A DNA stretch of 64,000 nucleotides. Origin: Hyphomicrobiales bacterium. Its GTDB lineage: Bacteria > Pseudomonadota > Alphaproteobacteria > Rhizobiales > OSC116. Shown here piece by piece: positions 34,734 through 42,597 of the stretch (position 1 is its first letter; each line of letters starts with the position of its first letter). Below the pieces are notes generated by a model that saw only the letters and a program-made list of their open reading frames with translations, ran no database searches and was not told the DNA's origin. The position numbers and the translations under genes are program-made. Where the stretch lies: NCBI GenBank assembly GCA_002401855.1, contig NVUH01000004.1, positions 30,314 through 94,313 on the forward strand, in the 5' to 3' direction.

Positions 34734-35723
34734 CTAGAAATCTTCGTCGAAAGAGATGTTTCTATCTGAAGGGCGTTTGTATTCTGTTACGCGTTTTTCG
34801 AAGAAGTTTGTGACGTTTTCAACGTCTAGGGCGCGCATGAAATCGAACGGGTTTTCGGTATTGAAGACGCGGTTGAAACCGAATAGGTCGGCGATGCGGT
34901 CGGCTACGGCTTCGATGTATTTTGCCATCAGGTCTTTGTTCATGCCGATTAGATCTACTGGAAGGGCGTCATCTACGAATTCTTGTTCGAATTCTACGGC
35001 CTCGCGGACGATTTCTTCGAATTGTTCTTGGCTTACTGTGCTGTCGATTAGGTCTAGGCTGTAGATTTCTTTGTCAGTTAATGTGCCAGCTTTAAATTTG
35101 TCGTTTAATGTATGATACATGAGGGCAGAAAAACTGAAATGCATGCCTTCGTCGCGGGCGATCCAATCGTTTGATGTGGATAGGCCGGGCATGAGGCCGC
35201 GTTTGCGGAAATAGTAGATGGCGCAGAATGAGCCTGCGAAGAATAGGCCTTCGACTAGGCCGAAACCGATGAGGCGCATGAGGAGATTTTGATCGCCATT
35301 TAGCCATTTGGTGACCCATTCGGCTTTTTTCTGGATGCAAGGGATGTTGTCTACGGCATCGAATAATTTGTCTTTTTCATCTGGGTCGGTGACGTAGGTT
35401 TCGATTTGAAGGGCATAAACCTCGGCATGGATGCTTTCATTGAGCATTTGCATGGTGATGAAGCAGCGGGCTTCGGGGATGAGGATTTCTTTGTAAAAGC
35501 GGGAGGCTAGGTTTTCGTTGATCATGGCTTCTGAGTTGGCGAAGAAAGCCAAAACGTGGTTGATGAAGCGTTTTTCGCCATCATTCAATTTTTCTAAATC
35601 GCGTAGATCTTCGGCGAATGATACTTCTTCGGGTGTCCAGAAGGATTGCACGTGGGTTTTATAACGATCCCAAATTTCGGTATATTGAATGGGGAAGATG
35701 GAAGTGACGCCTTTAGAGATCAT
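34734..35723 (-). CDS. nrdB: Class Ia ribonucleoside-diphosphate reductase, beta subunit
   Basis: Radical-generating subunit of 329 residues. Metal ligand regions are visible: DLRDLEKLNDGEKRF near residue 40, FANSEAMINENL near 63, MLNESIHAEVYAL near 93, GLVEGLFFAGSFCAIYYFRK (quoted 20) and DEGMHFSF near 192. The radical tyrosine lies in the HAEVYAL region, and the protein ends in ISFDEDF, the acidic C-terminal tail that docks on NrdA. It follows nrdA by 74 bases containing a hairpin. Confidence 0.95.
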   Translation of the reverse strand: MISKGVTSIFPIQYTEIWDRYKTHVQSFWTPEEVSFAEDLRDLEKLNDGEKRFINHVLAFFANSEAMINENLASRFYKEILIPEARCFITMQMLNESIHAEVYALQIETYVTDPDEKDKLFDAVDNIPCIQKKAEWVTKWLNGDQNLLMRLIGFGLVEGLFFAGSFCAIYYFRKRGLMPGLSTSNDWIARDEGMHFSFSALMYHTLNDKFKAGTLTDKEIYSLDLIDSTVSQEQFEEIVREAVEFEQEFVDDALPVDLIGMNKDLMAKYIEAVADRIADLFGFNRVFNTENPFDFMRALDVENVTNFFEKRVTEYKRPSDRNISFDEDF

Positions 35724-35747
35724 GACTCTAGCTTTCTTTGGTTGGTG

Positions 35748-35775
35748 ACGGTCAAGATGTATATATCTTGACCGT
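35748..35775 (-). other. Intercistronic hairpin between nrdA and nrdB
   Basis: ACGGTCAAGAT pairs perfectly with ATCTTGACCGT over a 6-base loop. There is no T-run on the minus strand, so it is more likely an mRNA stability or processing element than a full terminator. Confidence 0.6.
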
Positions 35776-35797
35776 TAATTGTGGGACATGAACTAAT

Positions 35798-38548
35798 TTA
35801 TGCGGAGCAAACCACACAGATTTCATCGGTGCATTCGACTTGCGGTGTTGCGATCACGGTTTCGGTCTTTCTGTCTGTTGAGACTGTGACTTTCACGTTA
35901 GATGCCGCTGGTTTTGAGCGCAGATAATACATGCCTGTTTTGAGGCCCGATTTCCATGCATAAAAATGCATGCTGTTAACCTGACCAAAGCTGGCATCTT
36001 CTAGCCATAAGTTCATCGATTGAGATTGATCGATGAATGGGGCGCGTTGTGCCGACATATTGATGATGGTTTTTTGGCTGATTTCCCAAACTGTTTTATA
36101 GACTTCTTTTAGTTTGGTTGAAATTTCTGGGATGTTTTGCACGCTGCCATTCTCGATGACGATTTTATCGCGCATTTCAGAATTCCAGAGGTTTAGCTTA
36201 GACAAATCCTCGACCAAATGACGGTTGATGAGCATGAACTCGCCCGACAATGTTTGGCGTTTGTAAAGGTTTGAGGTTTGGGCTTGGAAAGTTTCGGTAT
36301 TGCCCAAAATGATGCCCGTAGATGCAGTTGGCATACAGGCGGTGAGCAAGCTATTGCGCACGCCATGTTCGGCAACTTCTTTACGCAGAGTGTCCCAATC
36401 CCACATCAGCTCGTGACCTGCGGCTTTGGGGCCTTGATCCTGTGCGTCCCACATATCGAATTGGAATTCACCTTCGCTCATTGGTGAACCTTTATAGGTT
36501 TCGTAAGCGCCTGACTCTTTGGCGGCATCTTTAGAGGCCGTTACAGAGGCAAAATAGATGGTTTCGAAGGCTTTGCGGTTGATGTCGGCGGCTTCGTCGC
36601 TGTCATAGGCGATGCCCATTTTGAAATAAACGTCGGCCAAGCCTTGCATGCCGAGGCCGATGGGGCGATGGCGGTTGTTGGAAATGTCGGTTTTTGGAGT
36701 TGGGTAATAGTTGACATCGATGACGTTGTTTAGGTTGATGGTGGCGTTATATGCCACATCATAGAGGCCTTGATAATCGAATGTGCCATCGGCTTTTACG
36801 AATTTTGGCAGGGCGATTGAGGCTAGGTTACAGACCGCAGTTTCTTCTTTTGAAGAAAATTCTGCGATTTCTGCACACAGATTTGATGATTTAATCGTGC
36901 CCAAATTCTTTTGGTTGGATTTTGAGTTCATCGCGTCTTTATAGCACATGTAAGGTTGGCCAGTTTCGATTTGAGACTCGATGATTTTGCTCATGATGTC
37001 GCGAGCTTTGACGGTTTTCATGCCGCGGCCTTCGGCTTCATATTGTAGGTATAATTTTTCGAATTCTTTACCTGATGTATCCGATAGATTTGGGCAGGTG
37101 TCTTGTGACATTAGTGTCCAGTCTTCATCGGCTTCTACGCGTTGCATGAAGATGTCTGGGATCCACATGGCGAGGAAAAGATCGCGGGTGCGGAATTCTT
37201 CGGCGCCGGTGTTTTTGCGAAGCTCTAGGAAGGCTTCGATGTCGCCATGCCATGGTTCTAGGTAAACTGCTGCGACGCCTTTACGTTTGCCGCCGCCTTG
37301 ATCTACTGCTCGGACGGTTTCGTTGAGGACTTTTAGGAAAGGCACGAGGCCGTTTGATTTGCCGCCTGTTGATTTGATGCGTGCGCCGTTGGCACGGATG
37401 TTATGAGCATGTAAGCCAATGCCGCCAGCGGTTTTTGAGATTAAGGCACAATCTTTCATGGTGTTGAAAATGCCTTCAATGCTGTCATCTTCCATGGCTA
37501 GCAAGAAACATGATGAGAGTTGTTGTAGGTTTGTGCCTGAGTTGAACAGGGTTGGGGTGGCGTGGGTGTAATAGCCTTGTGACAAATGATCGTAGGTTTT
37601 TTTGACTTTATCAAAATCAAAATCATTACCTGTGACGGTTAGGGCGCAGCGCATCCATAAATCTTGCGGGCGTTCTACGGGTTTATCGTCTACACGTAGG
37701 AAATAGGCACGCATTAATGTGGTGAGTGCGAAATAATCGAATGTGTAGTCTAGGTCGTAATTGATGATTTCTTCGATGGCATCGATGTTGTTCATCACTT
37801 TATTATAATGATGTTCGTTGACCATGTTGGCTTTGTATAGCTGTTCGGTCGCGATGCGGATGCCTTTGGTGTCTTTATGCAAACCATCGACTTTAATGCG
37901 GCCTGCTATGATGGCGTAATCTGGGTGGTCTGTGGTTAAAGACGCTGCGGTTTCTGAGAGGAAATTATCGATCTCCTCGGTGGTGATTCCATCATGCAAA
38001 CCAGCTACGGCACTTTGTGAAACCAAAATTGGATCTACATTTAGATCGGCGGCTAAAACGGCTACGCGGTTGGTGATTTTGTTGAGAGATACGGCTTGTT
38101 GTTTGCCATCTCTTTTGATGATCATCATTTGTGACAAACGACTTGAATGAGATGAAACAATCTCTTCAACTTGGTTGCGCTGATCGGCACGTTGTTTGCG
38201 ATAGATGATGAAGTTTTTGGCGACGTTATAATATTCGGCGCGCATCAAAGTTAGTTCGACTTGATCTTGCACATCTTCTTGATGCACGGAGCCAAAACTT
38301 TCAACCCGCTTCATGATGGCGGTGATGGCGTTTTTCGTTAGCTCTGTGGCTTCTTCATATATATTAATGTCAGCCAATTCAGCGCCATTAGAGGCCATCA
38401 TGGCTTTATGAATCGCGGTGAAAACTGGTGTCGGCAAGAAAAGCTCTTTAACGCCTGAACGCTTTTCTAGTTGTACCCCTTCAGGGATGATGTTATTGAT
38501 CGTAACCAATGAAGTTTCGGGCAACAATACCCGTTTCAATCTAACCAT
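35798..38548 (-). CDS. nrdA: Class Ia ribonucleoside-diphosphate reductase, alpha subunit
   Basis: Catalytic subunit of 916 residues. Two ATP-cone regulatory domains appear at the N-terminus: one ending EYYNVAKNFIIYRKQRAD near residue 120, and one at about 142-230 (IIKRDGKQQAVSLNKI). Catalytic blocks: SCFLLAMEDDSIEGIF, the LCAEI and AVCNLASIALP cysteine region with the finger loop, and MPTASTGIILGNTE near 780. The carboxy end CTDEICVVCSA has the redox cysteine pair. AGAGGCG precedes the ATG. NrdR-type boxes lie 130-170 bases upstream. Confidence 0.95.
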   Translation of the reverse strand: MVRLKRVLLPETSLVTINNIIPEGVQLEKRSGVKELFLPTPVFTAIHKAMMASNGAELADINIYEEATELTKNAITAIMKRVESFGSVHQEDVQDQVELTLMRAEYYNVAKNFIIYRKQRADQRNQVEEIVSSHSSRLSQMMIIKRDGKQQAVSLNKITNRVAVLAADLNVDPILVSQSAVAGLHDGITTEEIDNFLSETAASLTTDHPDYAIIAGRIKVDGLHKDTKGIRIATEQLYKANMVNEHHYNKVMNNIDAIEEIINYDLDYTFDYFALTTLMRAYFLRVDDKPVERPQDLWMRCALTVTGNDFDFDKVKKTYDHLSQGYYTHATPTLFNSGTNLQQLSSCFLLAMEDDSIEGIFNTMKDCALISKTAGGIGLHAHNIRANGARIKSTGGKSNGLVPFLKVLNETVRAVDQGGGKRKGVAAVYLEPWHGDIEAFLELRKNTGAEEFRTRDLFLAMWIPDIFMQRVEADEDWTLMSQDTCPNLSDTSGKEFEKLYLQYEAEGRGMKTVKARDIMSKIIESQIETGQPYMCYKDAMNSKSNQKNLGTIKSSNLCAEIAEFSSKEETAVCNLASIALPKFVKADGTFDYQGLYDVAYNATINLNNVIDVNYYPTPKTDISNNRHRPIGLGMQGLADVYFKMGIAYDSDEAADINRKAFETIYFASVTASKDAAKESGAYETYKGSPMSEGEFQFDMWDAQDQGPKAAGHELMWDWDTLRKEVAEHGVRNSLLTACMPTASTGIILGNTETFQAQTSNLYKRQTLSGEFMLINRHLVEDLSKLNLWNSEMRDKIVIENGSVQNIPEISTKLKEVYKTVWEISQKTIINMSAQRAPFIDQSQSMNLWLEDASFGQVNSMHFYAWKSGLKTGMYYLRSKPAASNVKVTVSTDRKTETVIATPQVECTDEICVVCSA

Positions 38549-38997
38549 TTTCGCCTCTTATCTTTGCCATTAATGCCGTATCTATTGCTGTATTTCTTAA
38601 CGCCGCTACACGTAAAAACTCTTAACACGGAAGCCTTACTCCGCAATGTGTTGTTTTTACTAATAGTTTTAAAAAATACTATATACAGTAGTAAATTGCA
38701 GTGCTTACCACTACATAGTGTATGCCACAATAGTGGTAAAATAGTTAACAAGCAAATAGAAATTGCCGAACGGGGCGTAAAATTTAGTTTTTTTTTGGTT
38801 TTAAATTATGCACAGGAAGCAAGCATATGATGAGCAAGGATTTTTAAAAAAAATGCCCTTGTGTAAAACTAATTGTTGCCAAAAGGCTGTGTAGTAATTC
38901 GAATCAAAATCATTGAAATATGAGGGTAAAAATTAGACTCTGATATGGCTTTATGCCAACAAATGCGCTGGGCGTTCATTCGAGTATTGACTGATTC
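38549..38997. other. nrdA upstream region and spacer
   Basis: 449 gene-free bases. The first 200 hold the nrdAB promoter region with the NrdR boxes. The rest, about 38760-38990, is AT-rich with no recognised element; it also contains the end of the DsbA-like gene's far side. No small ORF with a convincing ribosome site was found. Confidence 0.45.
38676..38722 (-). promoter_or_regulatory. Pair of NrdR boxes upstream of nrdA
   Basis: Two palindromic sites, ACTATATACAGT (38678-38689) and CACTACATAGTG (38709-38720), resemble the NrdR consensus ACACWATATATWGTGT. Their centres are 31 bases apart, about three helical turns, the classical NrdR spacing. A third palindrome CCACAATAGTGG (38725-38736) follows at half that spacing. 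This predicts repression of nrdAB by NrdR when dATP is high. Confidence 0.8.
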
Positions 38998-39645
38998 TCA
39001 GAGGCCAATTAATTGCTGCATATTTTCGATGATGCTATCGGCTTGCTGATAGCCTGATGAGACCATATATAGCTGTTTGCCATCAGTATATAAAATGCTT
39101 GGATAGCCAGATACACCCCAATTGCGGGTGATGTTAAACTCTGCAGTGGCTTGGTTTTTCATCTCATCTGAGGCAAATAACGTTTTGAAGTCCGCAAAAT
39201 TCAAACCCAAATCACTACATATAGTGTCATAAAATTCTGGCTGTTTGGGATCTTGGTTTTCTACATAAAATTTATGTTGAATGGCGACAAAGAAATCGAG
39301 CAATGAATTGATCGGAATGTCGGAATTGACGATGAGGTTTTTGGCGGTCACCACAGCACGGCACGCGGGCTCTGTATCATAATCAAATTCGGGCAAATCA
39401 AATAATTTATAGTCAAATGGTTGGCCCGACCGCGCATTCACTTGTTGCCAATGATGGCGCAACATGGCTTTAAACTCATCATCCCAAGCCTGACCACCAC
39501 CAATGCGCAAACCACCAACCATAATGGTGAAATTTATATTGTGGTTGGTGACGAAGGTTTGAATCTTTTGCATTTCCTTGGCAATGCCCCAGCACCACGA
39601 ACATTGTGGGTCGCCTATATATATAACATCACGTGATTCGCTCAT
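38998..39645 (-). CDS. Cytoplasmic DsbA-family thioredoxin-fold protein
   Basis: 215 residues, no signal peptide. The active-site pair is C15-S-W-C18 in GDPQCSWCWG. The C-terminal cis-proline region reads WGVSGYPSILYTDG. This is the FrnE/DsbA-like group of oxidoreductases rather than periplasmic DsbA. ATG 39645 is preferred: GGAG lies six bases upstream; ATG 39651 directly abuts that site. It is divergent from the copper cluster and might be unrelated to it. Confidence 0.8.
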   Translation of the reverse strand: MSESRDVIYIGDPQCSWCWGIAKEMQKIQTFVTNHNINFTIMVGGLRIGGGQAWDDEFKAMLRHHWQQVNARSGQPFDYKLFDLPEFDYDTEPACRAVVTAKNLIVNSDIPINSLLDFFVAIQHKFYVENQDPKQPEFYDTICSDLGLNFADFKTLFASDEMKNQATAEFNITRNWGVSGYPSILYTDGKQLYMVSSGYQQADSIIENMQQLIGL

Positions 39646-39814
39646 ATTCATCTCCTAGACTTAATATAATGCTAATACCCATTCTATAATATAATGTGGA
39701 AATGTCGAAATAGAAATGCAAAGGCGAAGAATCACAATATTGTCATAATTGATGGCTTGCGCTTACCGTTGCAGGAAGGTTTATGTTGCTTTTCAACTAT
39801 AGAAGGTGGAAATA

Positions 39815-40168
39815 ATGAAATCATTAAAAACTTATGCGGCGGTTATGTTGGTGGCCAATTTGCTTATGTCTCAAGTGGCTTGGGCACATTCATCAATGAC
39901 GACAGTGCCAAAAAATGAAGCGGTGTTGACCACGGCGCCTGAATTTATCGAAATGAAATTTGGCAAAATGGTCCGCGTGTTGAAATTCTCAATTGTTGAT
40001 GCTGATGAAAACAAAATAGAATTTACCACAGAGAGCGGCAAAAAATTCATTGATATATATGAAGCCAAATTATCGAATTTGGCTAAAGGTGAATATACCA
40101 TCACGTGGCGCGCAATGGGCAAAGATGGCCATCCGATGAAAGATAAATTCAGCTTCGCTGTTAAATAA
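39815..40168 (+). CDS. copC: Copper resistance protein CopC
   Basis: Periplasmic copper-binding protein of 117 residues. The signal peptide (AAVMLVANLLMSQVAWA) is cut so that the mature protein starts with His, the amino-terminal copper ligand (AHSSMTTVP). DGHPMKD near the end supplies the second conserved His. ITWRAMGKDGHPMKDKFSF is the usual CopC C-terminus. ATG 39815 has AGAAGGTGG upstream; an in-frame GTG at 39806 lies inside that site. First gene of copC-copD-cytochrome-unknown. Confidence 0.92.
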   Translation: MKSLKTYAAVMLVANLLMSQVAWAHSSMTTVPKNEAVLTTAPEFIEMKFGKMVRVLKFSIVDADENKIEFTTESGKKFIDIYEAKLSNLAKGEYTITWRAMGKDGHPMKDKFSFAVK

Positions 40169-40179
40169 TTGGGTAGGAT

Positions 40180-41040
40180 ATGGACTTTTCTATCTGGTCA
40201 ATTTTGTTGATCATCACCAAATTAGCGGTTTATACGACCAGCTTTTTGGCCATTGGCGGCGCGGGGTTTTTAGCCATATTCCGCGATGTTAAAAATGACA
40301 TATCGGCGGTGATAAAACGCCTAATCTATATATGTGCGGCACTGGCGGCTTTGAGCTCGATCGGGTTTTTATTGGTGCAAAGCGGCTATATTATGGAAGA
40401 TGGTTTTGCGGGCATGTTTGATGTTGAAATGCTACAAATATTTTTGGAAGAAAATATAGGTAGCTCGCTTTATATGCGCATCTTTGCGATGATTTTACTG
40501 ATATTATTGGTGGTGTTTTTGCCGCATCAAAAACTGTTTATTGCCGTGCCAATTGTTTTAACTGCGGCTTCATTTGCTTTGGTGGGACACGCAACGGGTG
40601 ATTATCAGATATATACATCCATTTTATTGACCGTTCATTTGCTGGCAGTGGGCTTTTGGGTTGGGGCTTTGTGGCCGCTTTATTTATCGGCCAACCAACC
40701 ATCTGGCGCGGCTATGCTCGCGCAATTTGGTAAGATTGCTAGCTTTGTGGTGCCGTCGTTAATTGTGGTGGGGTTGTTGTTTGGGATTTATATTGTGGGC
40801 AGCGTTTCGGCATTGTTCACTTCGTCATATGGCATAAGCTTGCTGATTAAAGTTGCCATTGTTGGGATTTTACTGGGCTTGGCCGCACTTAATAAAATTT
40901 TGTTTGTGCCCTATATTGCCGCGCAACGGCCCAAGGCGGTGCAATGGTTGCGTTTGACCATTGCGGTTGAAGCGCTAGCATTTTTGGCGATATTTACGGT
41001 GACGGCGGCGTTGACCACCATAATGACATTACCTGAATGA
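40180..41040 (+). CDS. copD: Copper resistance/import membrane protein CopD
   Basis: 286 residues with about eight hydrophobic helices. It starts 11 bases after copC. Conserved positions include ALVGHATG near residue 128 and LTVHLLAVGFWVGALWPLYL (20 residues) near 148, where the CopD-family His and Trp lie. CopC and CopD together move copper across the inner membrane. Ends 10 bases before the cytochrome gene. Confidence 0.92.
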   Translation: MDFSIWSILLIITKLAVYTTSFLAIGGAGFLAIFRDVKNDISAVIKRLIYICAALAALSSIGFLLVQSGYIMEDGFAGMFDVEMLQIFLEENIGSSLYMRIFAMILLILLVVFLPHQKLFIAVPIVLTAASFALVGHATGDYQIYTSILLTVHLLAVGFWVGALWPLYLSANQPSGAAMLAQFGKIASFVVPSLIVVGLLFGIYIVGSVSALFTSSYGISLLIKVAIVGILLGLAALNKILFVPYIAAQRPKAVQWLRLTIAVEALAFLAIFTVTAALTTIMTLPE

Positions 41041-41050
41041 TGAGGCTTAG

Positions 41051-41512
41051 ATGAAAAATAATTATATGAAATATTTGGTAATTTTGGTGGTGATTATTGG
41101 TGTTGGTAAATTGCTTTGGGATTTTATGATGCCGCAAAATGCAATGACAAACCAAAGCAATATGATGTCGGGTGGCATGATGAATAGGCCACAAATTCAA
41201 AATAAAGTGGTTGCTGTTGCTGACTTAAGCGCATTTGAAGCTGCGGGAAAGACTTTATTTGACGCCAATTGCGCAGGGTGTCATGGTGACAATGCTGCAG
41301 GTGTTGAGGGCGCGGGGCCGACATTTATGAGCAAAATATATGAGCCGAGCCACCATGCTGACATTAGTTTTTACCGCGCTGCTAAAATGGGGGTGCGGGC
41401 GCATCATTGGCCTTATGGCAATATGCCTGCGCAGCCGCAAGTTAATGAGGCTGATGTCGAAAAGATTGTGGCTTATATACGTAGGTTACAAAAAGAGAAT
41501 GGTGTTTTTTAG
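41051..41512 (+). CDS. Membrane-anchored c-type cytochrome with Met-rich linker
   Basis: 153 residues. One N-terminal helix (YLVILVVIIGVGKLLW) anchors the protein. A Met/Asn-rich linker follows (NMMSGGMMNRPQ), then a single cytochrome c domain with haem motif C74-A-G-C77-H78 and the likely axial Met in YGNMPAQPQ near residue 123. Position between copD and a His/Met-rich exported protein suggests electron transfer or copper binding in the periplasm. Function inferred from neighbours only. Confidence 0.85.
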   Translation: MKNNYMKYLVILVVIIGVGKLLWDFMMPQNAMTNQSNMMSGGMMNRPQIQNKVVAVADLSAFEAAGKTLFDANCAGCHGDNAAGVEGAGPTFMSKIYEPSHHADISFYRAAKMGVRAHHWPYGNMPAQPQVNEADVEKIVAYIRRLQKENGVF

Positions 41513-41523
41513 AGGGAAAAATT

Positions 41524-42090
41524 ATGAAATTTAGAGCATTTGGTTTGATTATAATGATTGCATTGAGCAGCGGCACTATGGTGGGTTATGCTGAAGATGC
41601 CCATAAAGGCCATACGGAGCATAATATGGAAGCGCTGAATGAAATGCCGACAGAAGCTGGGCAATCGGCATTTGCGGCGATTGCTGAAATTGTCGAGATG
41701 TTGAATGAAGACCCGAATACTGATTGGGACAAGGTGGATATTGACAAGTTGCGCAACCATTTGGTTGATATGAATGAGCTGACATTAAATGCGAAAGTTG
41801 AGAGAAGCAGCCAACAGGGCGCGGTGATTTTTAGCATTGGTGGTGCTGCCCGCACCTTAAAGGCCATTAAAGCCATGGTGCCTGCTCACGCTGTGGAGCT
41901 GAATAAGATTGACGGGTGGCAGGTGGATGTGGAAATAAAAACTGGCGTGGTGATTATGCGGGTGAGCAGTGATAATGCGGGCGTTTTGGCCAAAGTTAAT
42001 GCGCTGGGGTTTTTTGGCATGATGGCAACGGGCGCGCATCATCAACCGCACCATTGGGGCATGGCGACGGGTGCGATGATGGGGCATTAG
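41524..42090 (+). CDS. Uncharacterised exported His/Met-rich protein of the copper cluster
   Basis: 188 residues with a signal peptide (MKFRAFGLIIMIALSSGTMVGYA, cleaved near AEDA). The mature N-terminus is HKGHTEHNMEAL and the C-terminus HHQPHHWGMATGAMMGH, both rich in His and Met, typical soft-metal ligands. The centre reads FAAIAEIVEMLNEDPNTDW and VDIDKLRNHLVDMNELTLNA. I do not recognise a family. AGGGAAAAATT precedes the ATG. As fourth gene of the copCD unit it is likely a periplasmic copper-binding protein, but that is inference. Confidence 0.7.
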   Translation: MKFRAFGLIIMIALSSGTMVGYAEDAHKGHTEHNMEALNEMPTEAGQSAFAAIAEIVEMLNEDPNTDWDKVDIDKLRNHLVDMNELTLNAKVERSSQQGAVIFSIGGAARTLKAIKAMVPAHAVELNKIDGWQVDVEIKTGVVIMRVSSDNAGVLAKVNALGFFGMMATGAHHQPHHWGMATGAMMGH

Positions 42091-42096
42091 TGTAAT

Positions 42097-42597
42097 TCAT
42101 TGTAGTTTATTGACCGTTAGATATAGATGTGTGAGGCCGCCTGCGATGAGTGGCAATATGAGTGACACGCCGACACGCAAAAAGGTGATTTTCCAGCCAT
42201 AAAAGCCTGCTTCTATTGGCATTTTGATGAAGGATAGAGTGGCTAGGGATGTTAAATAGGTCATGATAACTGGCAGGCCTGCGCCGGCTTTATAGAGGCT
42301 GGCGACCAAGGGCATGCCGACAATGCCAGCGCCTGGGGTGATGATGCCTGCCCCCCATGCCAGCAGGATGCCTTTAAAACCCGAATCGCCGGATAACCAG
42401 TTTTCGATGAATGATTGCGGCATTAGGGTTTCGGCAAAGGCGGCTAAAATGACCGCCATGATGAGAATGGGAGCGAAGCCCATAAGCTGTCTGGCTGAGT
42501 TTTTCCATGCGAGGGTGAAGGTTTCGGTGCCTTGCAGCCATGCGTAAAAAATAACGCCAGTGAGCAGGATGACAAAGACAATGGCGGTTAATTTCAT
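42097..42597 (-). CDS. Half-size YraQ-like (DUF318) permease
   Basis: 166 residues with four or five hydrophobic helices. It resembles half of the YraQ/DUF318 permease family: PILIMAVILAAFAETLMP, and WGAGIITPGAGIVGMPL (the conserved Gly/Pro loop). Full-size relatives have about 320 residues with two such repeats. Its ATG overlaps the rph stop by four bases, so it is third in the tetR-rph-permease unit and may export a drug or ion, but the substrate is unknown. Confidence 0.68.
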   Translation of the reverse strand: MKLTAIVFVILLTGVIFYAWLQGTETFTLAWKNSARQLMGFAPILIMAVILAAFAETLMPQSFIENWLSGDSGFKGILLAWGAGIITPGAGIVGMPLVASLYKAGAGLPVIMTYLTSLATLSFIKMPIEAGFYGWKITFLRVGVSLILPLIAGGLTHLYLTVNKLQ

